Below are positions 11,640 through 23,071 of a stretch of DNA of 64,000 nt, one piece after another. Both the position numbers and the translations under genes were made by a program. This DNA is from Patiria miniata (taxonomy: Eukaryota > Echinodermata > Asteroidea > Valvatida > Asterinidae): assembly GCF_015706575.1 (NCBI RefSeq), contig NW_024037070.1:987874-1051873 (forward strand). The letters run 5' to 3'. The notes under the pieces are model-generated. The model was not told where the DNA came from and ran no database searches. It was given only the letters and a program-made list of their open reading frames with translations. Each line of letters starts with the position of its first letter. Positions within the stretch are counted from its first letter, which is position 1.

Positions 11640-12410
11640 ACCTCAGTTTTCTCAGCAGTTGCCTCTCTTAGGCCACACTGCCTACATTGCTGGAGACAGC
11701 CCATCAGCATTACTGTGTTTCTTTCCCGGCCTATGCTGAATCTCTACGTCGTACTCAGAAATAATCTGAATCCATCTTGCCACCTGAGCAACCACCCAAG
11801 TGCGGCATGGTCTGTTCTCAACGTAACTTTTCGGCCGTGCAAGTACTGCCGAAAGTACTTAAGGGTACACAACAACTGCCAACAACTCTTGTCATGTGAC
11901 GCAATAATTGCGTTCAGCCTTGCTAAGCTTATGACTAGCGTAAGCTAGGACTTTTTCCTGTCCATCTTGTACTTGGGACAAGACCCCACCTATGCCGTCT
12001 CCACTGGCATCTGTGTCCAAGAGAAAACCGCCCTCCGGAATTGGATAGGACAATATCGGGGCAGACTGGAGCTTAGCCTTGAGCTCATCAAATGCCACCT
12101 GGCACGCCTCGCTCCAAACAAACTCCCTCGCCTTCTCGGTAAGGGCGTTGAGCGGACTCGCAATTTCTGCGAAACCCTTTATGTACTTCCTGTAATAGGA
12201 TGTGAGGCCCAAGAAACTTCTCACATCCCTTACACATCGAGGTACTGGCCAATCTGCAACGGCTCGGACCTTGTTGGGGTCTGTTGCCACCCCATCCGCT
12301 GAAACAATATGGCCCAAATAACTCACTGACCACTGAAACAAATGGCATTTGCTAGGTTTCAGCTTTAACCCAGCATCCCTCAACCTACCCAACACTATCT
12401 CCAGACAGTA
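11640..12410 (-). pseudogene. gypsy-like RT connection and RNase H
   Basis: Continues with VLGRLRDAGLKLKPSKCHLF, YLGHIVSADGVATDP, RSFLGLTSYYRKYIKGFAEI and LDTDASGDGIGGVLSQV, the classic RT thumb/RNase H of Ty3/gypsy. After AERNYCVT a stop is met, then shifted frames give ELLAVV, RTDHAAL and NADGLS-like residues near 11700-11890. Multiple indels. Confidence 0.88.
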
Positions 12411-12775
12411 GGGTTTTATGTGTTTATTGCAAGTATTCTGTGTATGTTGAATCTCTCCCCTTTTTTAATACATGTTCCTCCCACATTGCCATTTTTATAG
12501 CTTTGTCCCCCTCCAGATGGTGGAATTTTCCCTTTTTACCTTGCCAGGCCCTTTCAGGGTTTCCCCTGTTCCTACGCCTGAGTCCTAGGTCCCCCCCTTC
12601 TTCCTTTTTACTACTGCTACATTGGTGTATGTACAAATGTGAATTTGTCCATGTCGGACGTTTTCTGTGTGATAATGATCAAAATGTAGATGTTTTTATT
12701 TATAAATAAATGTAATTTCTTAATGTTCTTATTGTATCACTGATGTGAATAACAATAAAGGTATTTCAATATAGT
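12411..12775. other. Foreign segment replacing the RT catalytic block
   Basis: About 365 bases with no RT similarity lie between RT residues NVLYRWK and VLGRLRDAG. The MPFG..YxDD palm block that belongs here, an estimated 45-55 residues, is absent. The plus strand of the segment ends in AT-rich DNA with AATAAAGGTATTTCAATATA, which looks like a retroposed 3' end. No clear target duplication, so insertion with deletion is likely. Confidence 0.7.
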
Positions 12776-13825
12776 GCACTTCCAGCGGTAGAGAACATTC
12801 CTCACCACAAAGGATGACTTCTGGCTGGCGTCTTCATCGAGAGCTAGCTGCCATGACCCTGACGCAAAATCTAAGGTACAGAACCATTTCGCCCCATGCA
12901 ATGCATCAAATGTCTCATCAATGCGTGGCACTGGGTAAGCGTCCTTGATGGTGACGGCGTTAAGCTTCCAGTAGTCTACACAGAAGCGTTTTGTCCCATC
13001 ATTCTTACCAACCAGGACAACGTTCGCAGCCCAAGGGCTGTCAGAAGGCTCTATGATGCCTCTCTCCTGGAGGTCAACAACTTGCCTCTGCATCTCCTCC
13101 TGGTAACTATATGGGTGATGCCTTGGCCGTTCCTTAACCGGCCTTGCATCTCTGGTATTGATGTGGTGTTGAACCACATCAGTCCCGCCAATGTCAAACT
13201 CACCCCTCAAAAAGACATCTTGAAAATCTCTCAAACATCCTTGGACCAACCCATAGTGTTCTACGTCAACATTGGCTTTACACCGTTCAAATAAATCGAC
13301 CAAGTGGTTGGTTAACTCAGGCTCTGCAGCACAAGTAGGCATTTTGCCTGCCTGAATTGCACTTGCCTCTACCGCAGAGATAACTCCTGCGGTTGTCCCC
13401 TTTCTAGCTGTCCTGGTCTCCCGACCAGGATTGAAAACTCTTAGCTGGACGTATTCAGTCTCTGCTTCCACCAATGATCGCCCTAGCGCTAAGCCTTTCG
13501 TGGCTAACTCGCCTCCTCCCTCAAGAGGTTCAACAATTGCCGGCCCAGCCAAGTGATGACATGTCTTGGCCACCACTCCGGGCACGACAGCCTCGTCACC
13601 AGACGGTATCTCTGTGGTCTCTGCAACCAACACTCTACCGATGAACGGTTCATCCCCACCATCGGTACATTGGATGTTCTCACCATTGAGCATCCACCTC
13701 TTGCTTAGGAAGTCCAAGTTCCCACCGGTAGTCAACAAAAAATCCATACCTAAGATGTCAGCGCATCTTATCTCTGCAAAAACTGCCTTCACCGGGGAAA
13801 TAGTACGACCGATCTGAATGTCTAC
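12776..13825 (-). pseudogene. gypsy-like reverse transcriptase, N-terminal half
   Basis: Includes HHINTRDARPVKERPRHHPY, PSDSPWAANVVLVGKNDGTK, FCVDYWKLNAVTIKDAYPVP and FCTLDFASGSWQLALDEDA, which are RT fingers and the first palm Asp. FCVDYWKLN has Trp where Arg is usual. The reading breaks off just after NVLYRWK, before the MPFG and YxDD blocks, where foreign sequence begins. Confidence 0.88.
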
Positions 13826-14008
13826 CTATGCCACTTCCAGTGGTTTACCATCAACCTGCTGGACGCTAACCTCATGTGCGAGCAAGGCAGGCCTTTGCTC
13901 TTTTGGCATATGGTAGTAGGTCTCACTACTAATCAACGTATCAGTCGACCCAGTGTCGACTAAAACTGACAACTGACTTCCTGACAACTCCTTCCACAAA
14001 TAAGCCAT
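13826..14008 (-). pseudogene. gypsy-like aspartic protease
   Basis: About 60 residues containing LVDTGSTDTLIS, the DTG-type active site of retropepsins. A stop follows VDGKPLEVA; the protease C-terminal motif ILGMDFL appears in the next reading near 13735-13760, so the protease is broken by a stop. Confidence 0.8.
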
Positions 14009-14101
14009 GCTTTAGGCTCTTGACCACACTTGGGGTCACAATAAATCTCTTTTCGCTGCTTGACATCAGCGAACCATCTTCCCCACCAAGCTCGGGGTGC
14101 T

Positions 14102-15285
14102 TTACTGTTGAGGACCCTTCGGAGTCTCCAGCCTGCCCGTGGGTCCTCCATTTGGCTGGTCTCCATTTCCCTGCTGGAACTTCGTTTCCTTTTGTGGCTT
14201 CTTGCAACTTCTTGCAAAATGGCCTTTTCCACCACAATTGAAACACGTCAACAATCCCTTACCCATGGGATCTTCAGGAGGTACCTGAACCGAAGCACTT
14301 CCCCTTCTACCCAAATCTGACAATCTGGCCAAGATGGCATCCAACTTTTGGCCCTGCTCACTAAGCTCAGATTGTAACTTGCCAACTTCTGTCTCGACTT
14401 TACTGAAAGCCTGAAACTGTTCACCCACGATGACTTTGAGTTTCCCAACTCGGTCATCGGTTGCTGAATCGAGAGCTCTGGCTAACTTGACTGGCTTTCT
14501 GTCAATCTGTCTCTCGACTTTCTCGAAATTCTCTGTCTCTAATGCGGCCTGTATGGCCTCGTCCAAGTTCTTGGACACGCCCTATGAATCCCTTCACGGA
14601 CCGTCTGACTCATAACAGCATAGTGGAAATGATTCATGGCAAGTTGATCTCGTGCGTCCTCCTTTAACTCAGGATATGCTTTTACTGTAAGCTCACGCAC
14701 TGCTTGCCCTAACTCTTGCAAGGACTCCTTCGGCCCTTGCCGACGATGTCGTAATTCGACTAAGTAATTCTCAGCCTGCAAGCCGGAATCAAACCTTCTC
14801 TTCAACAACTGCACCATTTCTGCATAACTATACTCATGTCCACCTGCGGACCCTTCTCCACTTAATCTGAGAGCATTTCCCTGAAGGGTAGCGAGGAATG
14901 TGGCAGCTTCCTCATCATCCCAGTAGTTAGCCTTCTTACAAGACTCAAAATGTCTTTGGTACTCCCTCCACAAGACCTTACCACTATTCCTATCAGGAAT
15001 GATGTTCGGATGGTGCCGCTTCCGCCCCAAATGCTCCTTCAACTCACTCTCATTACATACCCTTGGCTCCTTTTTCAATGGCCAAGGGCCTACCGACGGG
15101 ACAACTTCTTCATTTCCCAACCGGTCAACACCATCACGTACTTGGGTAGCAAAGCTTATTAGTTCTACCCTCAACTTCTCAGGGGTCACAACCTCCTGTC
15201 CCTCTGCCAAGGGATTATTCCGTGTCGAATCACTTCGACCTAGTCTTATGTTACTCTGACCATCTTCCTCAAATGCATTAGGCAT
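14102..15285 (-). pseudogene. gypsy-like gag with CCHC zinc knuckle, frameshifted
   Basis: Two overlapping readings (14539-15285 and 14102-14578) together form the gag body. The first has a retrotransposon gag-type capsid stretch (WREYQRHFESCKKANYWDDE, LLKRRFDSGLQAENYLVELR). A frameshift near 14560 leads into DEAIQAALETENFEKVE and then a zinc knuckle CFNCGGKGHFARSC (CX2CX4HX4C) near 14205-14250. The knuckle binds nucleic acid in packaging. The reading ends shortly before the protease. Confidence 0.85.
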
Positions 15286-15300
15286 TTTAGCTACCGGCGC

Positions 15301-15651
15301 TTAAACCTCTACTGACACGTCCAAGGCAGGTTTCCTAAAGGGTGTGCTCTCCTTAATGCTCACCTCTTTCCTGCCCTCATGGACTATCTCCGGCAACATG
15401 CCCACACTCGGCATCATCACCTTTGCCCTAAACGACTCATAGCCAGTTTCGCTCGGGACTCGAAACTCAAATTCCGGGTCAACCCGAAACCAACACTTCT
15501 GTAGCTCAGCCTCTTTTGCAGATTTTTCTAGCTGCAGCAACTGATGCTCCATCCGCAGGCGACTCAATTCCTCTTCGAGTGCCTGTACTTTGCTCTCACC
15601 TGGTGAGGCAACCGCACCACGCTGCCTGCTCATTGCAACGATATCCGACAA
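15301..15651 (-). pseudogene. gypsy-like element, first gag reading
   Basis: About 116 residues starting MSDIVAMSRQRGAV. A helical stretch KVQALEEELSRLRMEHQLLQ suggests a short coiled coil of a gag N-terminus. It stops 15 bases before the next gag reading begins, so gag is split or a stop separates two parts. Confidence 0.6.
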
Positions 15652-15769
15652 ACAGACGCTTTTTCAAACAATTTAGTAAGCTCTCCGAAAGCTTCTGACT
15701 TATTAGCGAATTTACTCAAACAATTCCAATCCCACTTCTGACACCATTTTGTAGAAAAATTGCTCTCAA

Positions 15770-16300
15770 ACCCAGTTACTTCCTCGGACTGGAGACTAAT
15801 GAGCAGTCCCAAGGCTAAGGGATGCAGGTTCGTTTTGGTGGAAATATACCGCAGAAGGAATTGATTGGCTAACTCTGCTCAATAAGTCAAATAAGCACAA
15901 CAGGACACCTGATTTTAGACCACAATTAATGATTTAAATATAGTTTATTGAATCAACATACAATTGTCTTATGGATGGTGAATAATTAAATGACCTGATT
16001 AAACTTCTTGGATTTGGGGAAACCTTTTATCACTTATTAAACCTGCTGTATTGCTTACTACCCAATGTGCAAGGCTGACTACCTTGCTGTTTGGCTTACT
16101 ACCCGATGTGCAAGGCTGACTACCTTGCTGTTTGGCTTACTAAAAGGCTTACAAACTACAACAGTCGTTAAGTTTATTATAGAGGTTCTGAGGTAACAAT
16201 TTAAGCTATGAATGTTCAACGTGGCTTACTTAGCTGCTGAGGTTCCTAGTCAGCCACACAGGGACGCAGCCGTATGAAAGCAAGGTCGGTACACGTTCAA
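15770..16300 (-). repeat. Probable 5' LTR of the gypsy-like element (outer end uncertain)
   Basis: On the minus strand the sequence directly before the primer-binding-type site ends in ...CAATTTTTCTACA, a normal LTR CA end; in plus coordinates it starts TGTAGAAAAATTGC at 15770. A 43-base near-perfect tandem duplication lies at about 16047-16145 (unit contains GTGCAAGGCTGACTACCTTG). I could not find a second LTR copy, so the outer boundary is only an estimate. Confidence 0.5.
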
Positions 16301-17975
16301 AACTATTCACTGTAAAGGTGTGTAGCAACCAGGATAAATTCGTTGCCGTTTACTGAATTTAGATTATATATTTGATCATTGATATTTGCAAATTGTTCTT
16401 GTTCTTCAATATATTCAAATTCAAGTTTCCTAATTGATGCATTTTATTCACCTCAGTAGTTATGTTTAGACATACAACCAGTCTATTTCCTATTTTTCAT
16501 AAATATGCATGTTATTCCATTGTTTGACCAATTAGCAACTTTTAAATTAGCATATCGATCATGCCAATCAGAGCACGAATTAATTATTCAATTTTAATGC
16601 CACGTTTGTGTAGCGCACTTAGCACTCTCTTCTGCCTTTTTCTCAACATTGTCGCACCGCAGTTAAATTTTCTCAACCAAGTTTTGCCATATTTAGTTGC
16701 TCATTTCACTAGCCTACTGGCGTGTCCAGCCCTAGCTTTACGTCAAGAATTCTGTTACTCTTTGTGTGTACTTTCAGTAGAGCTCTACACGTGTAAACAG
16801 TACTTTTGACTGTCATTTTTGATCGACTGCTCTCTGTGATTCAGCAGACTTTTCGTCGTCTTGTGTACGTACGTGTTTACATGTACATGCACGTACGTAG
16901 ACTACGTTGTCATCAGCACTGCCGCCGTAGCAATAGCCCCAGCAACAACTTCATGAACTATCGCCAGTGACTTCCACTGCCGTAACAACAGCGAAACCAT
17001 CGCTGACTCACCCGTACGCGCCAGCTGCTTCATGCGTTGTAGGCAGGGAGCATGGACATCGACAATTTTTGCAGAATCCTGATCTCCATTCTGATCCAGT
17101 GCCGGGCCAATTTCTGCAGATTTTGCAGCAGTCAAGAACGGTTTTCCCCATCCGATCTCAAGCTCAGCGACCACAGTTTCACCTCGGCGGATCAGCTCCT
17201 CCACGCGCTCTCCGACGTACCTTGGATTGGACCGCGACATTCCTGACGGCCCCCGGTTGTTGCAGCAGGACTTCTCCCTACTCGCCAGCTGACCGGAACA
17301 CTTCACGCAAACTGGACTGATTTAGGGCCTGCATTTTTCCCTCGGATTGCTTTTCATCCCTTTGGAAGTCAACTGCATTTTTCTGTTTATTTTATTGTAA
17401 ATAATTAATACTGTCATTTAATATCCGTTGTTTTGTTTTGTAATCAATAGAGTTTCTTTTATTTAATCACTGTAACTGAAGATAATAATTTACCAAGAAT
17501 AAATTTTCATTGAAGCATTTAATTTGTGTCTGATCATTTAATTTCTCACACACGGTTTGTGCAAGTAAAATGTAGGGATCCTTTTGATTTTTCTTTTGGA
17601 GATAATTAGCCACTTTATAGTTTTCTGTTTATTCGAGGATTTATATTATTTTCCCTAAAGGTGTACACCACAGCAGTAAACACCAACACCAACACCTCTT
17701 CCAATACTTGGCACGCTCAACCACCTTTGGCTGATGCTACTCCAAACGCAGAGCTTACTTATGTTCTCCGCTACAACGGGGAACTACACGGTACCAGGCC
17801 AAGTGCACACAGCTCGCCGGCAACAACCTAGTGATCTCGGCTGCCTAGTAAGCGCTACCCACGGCACAAAACCGTTCTTAGTAAAACACACACAAGCCAC
17901 AAACTCTACAAAGTTCGTGCTTACCATTTCGCCACTCGTCTCGCCCACTTTGCAAAAAGTTCCAAAGTGGTGCTC
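16300..17975. other. Intronic sequence, no gene supported
   Basis: Contains a GTACGT/ACATGTACATG stretch near 16865-16900, a GC-richer part at 16910-17300 with several short open readings but no recognisable domain, and AATAAA near 17500. It could include another LTR or an old retroelement, but I found no matching terminal repeat. Confidence 0.35.
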
Positions 17976-18039
17976 ATAAAAACATGTATATGTATTATGC
18001 TTTGGAAAATGATGTGGAAAAAGAAGGGGGAAAAACACA

Positions 18040-18087
18040 CTAGATTATGTTTGTGTACAAACAAACAGCTGTTTCGGTCATTGGCTG
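18040..18087 (-). mobile_element. Helentron-like 3'-end stub
   Basis: CTAGATTATGTTTGTGTACA followed by AACAAACAGCTGTTTCGG: the minus-oriented CTAG-hairpin end of the family, cut after about 45 bases and directly followed by a plus-oriented element. The base before CTAG is A, matching insertion between A and T. Confidence 0.6.
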
Positions 18088-19657
18088 TTTCGGCAACCGG
18101 CCGATACAGCCTTTGTTTTCAGTAAGATTTTTATTTTATCTTTTTTTCTTCTTTTTCAGTCATTTTTGCCATTGCATTTGTACACTTTTTTTGTTCCCGG
18201 CACTTTGGGCACTACAATCAATCCAATTGCCCTTATACCTGGCACACACTAAGACCAGCATCCACAGATGGTCGCCGAACATCATCACGAGTCACGTGAC
18301 ATCACAATATTGGAATTGGGATAAAACTTGGTATGTACCTAAACCGGGATGTGTTATAGATGCAAATTGAAGTGACGTCACAATGACGTCATCACGTGAC
18401 ATGTGACGTCATATTAAAAATGCATATTTTGAAAGCCTATATCTACAGAACAGGTGGTCCGATTGGGTTGAAACTTGGTATGTTCCTAGACTGGGATGTG
18501 TTATAGATGAAAATCGAAGTGATGTCGCGAGGACGTCATAACGTGACATATGACGTCATATTTAAAATGCATGTTTTGAAGGCCTATATATACAGAACTT
18601 CAGGTCCGATTGGGTTGAAACTTGGCGTGAACCTAAACCAGGATGTGTTAAAGATGAAAATTGAAGTGACGTCACGATGACATCATCACGTGACATGTGA
18701 CGTCATATTAAAAATGCATATTTTCAAGGCCAATATCTACAGAACTACTGGTCTGATTGGGTTGTAACTTAGTATGTTCCTAGGCCTGGATGTGTTATAG
18801 ATGAAAATTGAAGTGATGTCATGATGACGTCATCACATAACATGTGACTTCATATTTAAAATGCATATTTTGAAGGTCTATATCTACAAAACTACATATT
18901 CGATTGGGTTGAAAGTTGGTATGTACCTAGACCGGGATGTGTTATAGATGAAAATTGACATGACATCAGGATGACGTCATCACATGACATGTGACGTCAT
19001 ATTTAAAAAGCATATTTTGAAGGCCAATATCTACAGAACTACAGGTCTCATTGGGTTGAAAGTCAGTATGTACCTAGACCGGGATGTTTTACAGATGGAA
19101 ATTGAAGTGACGTCACGGGTCATCAAGGGTCGCGTAATGTCACGATAAAGATTAATAGATGTAATCTGTGAAAATCAATATAAAATCAAATGTGAGAGAC
19201 CTGAACTTGACGTTTGCGGGAATTGATGGAATAATCCAGGGTCTTCATTTTGGATATCACGTGCAAAATTGCGTAACCCTTCCTAAGTGCCTTGTAATTT
19301 AAAATTGGTATTGTGAACTTGCTTACAACGATGTATGCTTTGGCTAACCGGAGCTTTTTTTTGTTCCAAGCTAAGTTGTTTTTTTACAAAAACTAAAGGT
19401 GACGTCATAAAAGTTAGAGCGCCCTCTAGATGATTAGAGATGGAAATTGATGTGACGTCATCATGACATCACGTGACCTGTGACGTCATTATTCAAAGCC
19501 CTATGAGAATGTAATCACATATTTATATGCCACCATTTATTATAAACAGAACTACACATCCATTCTGGATGGCACTCAAATTTGAAACTTTACATGTCAC
19601 ATGTCACAAAAAAAGTTACCGAAACAGCTTTGTGTTTGTCCACAAACATAAGTCTAG
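18088..19657 (+). mobile_element. Helentron-like element with CRE-rich ~150-bp tandem repeats
   Basis: Plus-oriented. It begins near GGCTGTTTCGGCAACCGGCC, a hairpin whose first half is complementary to CCGAAACAGC at 19618-19627 just before the 3' hairpin TGTTTGTCCACAAACA (19633-19648) and AAGTCTAG|T. From about 18280 to 19120 it consists of about six units of roughly 150 bases. Each reads CCGATTGGGTTGAAACTTGG, then ATGTGTTATAGATGAAAATT, then several TGACGTCA or near-CRE octamers around CACGTGACATGTGACG, then CATATTTTGAAGGCC. From 19140 to 19430 a different segment, also found at 20500-20720, follows. No protein-coding capacity. Confidence 0.75.
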
Positions 19658-20249
19658 TTTGTTACTGTATTTTTATGTCATGTTAGACTGATAGGACAAC
19701 ATATACGGTAGAGTGATCAAGACCCATACAGTTCTGTACATATTGGCCTTCAAAATGTGCACTTTTAATATGCCGTCACGTGTCACGTGATGACATCATC
19801 GTGACGTCACTTCAATTTTCATCTATTAAACATTCTGGTTTAGGTGTATACCAAGTTTCAACCCAATCAGACTTCTGTTGATATTGGCCTTCAAAATATG
19901 CACTTTTAATATGACGTCACATGTCACTTGATGATGTCAGCGTGTTGTCACTTAAATTTCCATCTATAACACATCCCAGTTAAGGTACATACCAAGTTTC
20001 AACCCAATCGGACCTGTAGTTATTGAGATATAAGCCAATATATAGCCAAAATATGCACATAAATTGTGACTTTACGGGTCACATGATGACGTCACGATGA
20101 CGTCAATGTTAGGCACTCATCTTCAGATCCTGGTCTAAGTGTGTGCTGAGTATAAAGTCAATCGGATTGATTTTAGTGCCCCAAGTGCCTTCCACGATGA
20201 AAACGTGTGCAATGCTATGGGGATTGGCTGAAAAAGAAGGAAAAAAAGA
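19658..20249 (-). mobile_element. Helentron-like element lacking its 3' hairpin
   Basis: Minus-oriented copy that starts, right after the CTAG of its neighbour, at TTTGTTACTGTATTTTTATG, which in intact copies lies just inside the subterminal repeat. It continues with GATAGGACAACATATACGG, CRE-rich units, and ends with the 5'-end phrase CTATGGGGATTGGCTGAAAA and an A/G-rich tail touching the next CTAG. Confidence 0.65.
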
Positions 20250-21063
20250 CTAGACTTAATATGTTTGTGGACAAACACAGGGCTGTTTCGGTAACTTTTT
20301 GTGACATGTGACATGTAAAGTTTCAAGTATAAGTTCCATCCAGGAAGGATGTGTAGTTCTGTTTATAATAAATGGTGGCATATAATATGTGATTTCATTC
20401 TCACAGGGCTTTGAATTATGATGTCACATGTCACGTGATGACGTCATGATGACATCACATCAATTTTCATCTATAACTATAATTGTTTTGGTAAATAACA
20501 ACTTAGCCAGAGCATACATCGTTGAAAGCAAGTTCACATCTTTCACCAATTTTAAATTACAAAGCACTTCCGGTTTCAACCAGAAGGAAGGGTCACATGA
20601 TTTTGCACATAATATCAAAAGGAAGACTTAGGATTATTCTATCAATTCCCGCAAAAGTCATGTTCAGGTTTCTCACTGTTGATTTTATGTTGATTTTCAA
20701 AGATTAAATCTTTTAATCTTTAACGTGACGTCACATGACCCACGATGACATCATCATGAAGTGACTTCATTTTTTTTTTATCTATAACACATCCCTGCCT
20801 AGGTACATACCAACTTTCAACCCAATCGGACCTGTCGTTATGAAGATATGGACCTTCAAAATATGTAACTATATTGTGACGTCACGTGACTCGTGATGAT
20901 GTCATGATGACGTCAATGTTCGGCATACATCTGTGGATGGTGGTCTAAGCGTATGCCAGATATAAAGGCAATCAGATTGATTTTAGTGCCCAAAGTGCTG
21001 GTAACAAAAATAAAACGTGTACAAAATGCTATGGGCAAAAAGGCTGAAAAAAAGAGAGAAAAA
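20250..21063 (-). mobile_element. Helentron-like element, minus-oriented
   Basis: The 3' end at CTAG (20250-20253) is followed inward by TGTTTGTGGACAAACA and GGGCTGTTTCGGTAA. It includes the shared block GTGACATGTGACATGTAAAG, CRE octamers, and a segment 20500-20720 with subfamily-2 similarity. The 5' end (CTATGGGCAAAAAGGCTGAA) abuts the next element's CTAG. Confidence 0.7.
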
Positions 21064-23071
21064 CTAGAGGTTTATGTCTGTTTAATTAACAGAACATTTT
21101 CGCATTGTTGAATGTTGCTGTTGATTGATGATTGATGGTGATTGTTGATGTTGCTATTGATGTTGATTGTTGATAAAAAAATCGCATTTTTGATGAAGTC
21201 ATGATGACGTCACATTCTTTTCAAAATGTTGTGTATATACATGTACCTATTCCCTAATTAACAAACCAAATACAACAAGAATTTTGAATGTTGCGTTCGT
21301 GAGATATGGCTTAAAGGTCAAAATTTTCAAAAATGTATATAAAATCGCATGATGACGTCATTATGACATCATTTCAATTTTTACCTATAACACATCCAGG
21401 TCTACCTACATGACCAGTTTCAACCCAATCAGACTTACCGTGCTGTAGATATTAGGCTTTGAAATATGAACTTTTAAGATGACGTCACGTGACCCATGAT
21501 GACGTCATTAAAACAATACTTGGGGGTGCTCATTATTCTTTTGTGGATTTAGTCTGTACCAAATTTGAAGCAAATCGAATGAATAAAAGTGTTAAATTTT
21601 GTAAGCAGAAAAAAATTGTAAAAATTAAAAAAAATCGTAAAAAATCTGTCGATGACATCGTTGTGACGTCATTTCAGATTTTGTGCACTGGTACAATTAT
21701 CTACCCACCTACCAAGTTTCAGTACGATCAGACCTTCCCTTCTATATGTTTTACAAGATCGCATTTTTGATGACGTCATCATGACGTCACACATTTTTCA
21801 AAATGTTGTGCATATACCTAGGCCTTATTGCTTAACAAAATACAAAAACAATTTTGAATTTAGCACATTGCATTCGTGAGATATGGCTTAAAGGTCCAAA
21901 ACTTCAAGAATCGATATAAAATCACACGATGACGTCATGATGACGTCACCTCAAGTTTGTATCTATAACACATCCAAGTCTACCAACAAACCGAGTTTCA
22001 AACTCAATCCGACTTATAGTTCTTTAGATATAGGGTCTTAAAGTTTGCACATTTAGGATGACATCACGTGACCAATGATGACGTTGTGATGACATCACTT
22101 TTCCATGCACGAGTTCACTGTGGGTTCTGACCCTGTACCAAGTTTCATTAAGATTGAAGTACAGTAAACTCTGGCTAAACCGGCACTCTCGGGACCCGAG
22201 AATTTGTGACGACTTACGTGCATGCCGATATGTGCTATAAGTCGTCATTTTGCCGACTTACATGAATGGTCTTTTGCACACATGATTCATTGCACTAATT
22301 GGTTTCGATTTACCCTGGATTATCTCCTTAATGCTTGAGTTGAATCCAGCAAATTAACCCTCGAATTGTATCATCACGTTTGGGGCATTGATAGTGGAGA
22401 CCACGTTACATATATACGTGCACAGTAACGAATTAAATGCGTGCGTGGTCCGGTATATACCATGCACGCATTGACTGCAGCAGTAGTAATTCAATAAGAC
22501 GACCCCCAAAATGGACAGAGCGCATGCGTACGGCCTAGAGGGGGTACTGGTACTGATATGCTCACGATGCATATGCGATGTATGCAGTAGGACACCCTTT
22601 TTAGACACCGATGCATGCAGCGATCACGGCCATGGGCCGTGCGAAACCACTTTACACCCGACAATTGCCAACCGCAGCACAGGAAGTCGATGCCAATGCG
22701 TAATTTGTTGAATGCCGACTTACACAAAGGATTTTGTAATGCTTTTTATGGAAAGGGGACCGAGAGTAACACGACGACTTGAGCGCAATGGCAACTTATA
22801 AAAGCCGGCTTAGCAATAAAATATTCAATGGAAATGCATTACGGACAATCAGGACTTTAGTCAGACGGCCGACTTGAGCGATTTGACGAGTTGTACGATG
22901 TCGGTTTAGCCGGAGTTTACTGTATGTTCAGGGTCAAAAGTGGGGTCTAGAATGAAACATGTGCAAAGTCAATGGGATTTGGGATAGAAGAATAAGAAGA
23001 ATAAGAAGAAGAAAAAATATCAGAACTAAAACAAAGGCTTTTTCGCTGATGACGAAAAAGCCAAAAACACA
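21064..23071 (-). mobile_element. Helentron-like element, subfamily 3, with a pogo-type MITE inside
   Basis: CTAG at 21064-21067, then TCTGTTTAATTAACAGA, a 3'-end hairpin of different sequence. A TGATGATTGATGGTGATTG microsatellite lies at 21113-21175. Numerous CRE octamers occur between 21190 and 22100. The 5' end carries GGCTTTTTCG..CGAAAAAGCC (23037-23062). A 761-bp TIR element has inserted at 22162. The end abuts the CTAG of the next copy. Confidence 0.68.
22162..22922. mobile_element. pogo/Tc1-mariner-type non-autonomous element
   Basis: Ends CAGTAAACTCTGGCTAAACC and GGTTTAGCCGGAGTTTACTG, inverted with one mismatch, flanked by TA on both sides (22160-22161, 22923-22924). CAGT..ACTG ends with TA duplication are typical of pogo/Tigger-type elements. 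No transposase is seen. Confidence 0.8.

Larger units (their letters stand above)
11140..15769 (-). mobile_element. Ty3/gypsy-like LTR retrotransposon, dead and 3'-truncated
   Basis: The minus strand carries, in order, a primer-binding-type sequence directly inside the LTR (TGGTGTCAGAAGTGGGAT, about 15750-15767), gag, CCHC zinc knuckle, aspartic protease, reverse transcriptase, RNase H and the start of the integrase. The integrase breaks off near 11236 and no 3' LTR is visible. Several frameshifts, stops and a foreign insertion show it is not functional. It lies in the sense orientation in the 25-kb centriolin intron. The order PR-RT-RH-IN identifies Ty3/gypsy rather than Copia or BEL. Confidence 0.9.

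Noticed and set aside
16902-17320. Open readings of 117-134 residues on both strands
   Set aside because: No family resemblance, overlapping each other on opposite strands, typical chance ORFs in GC-richer DNA.
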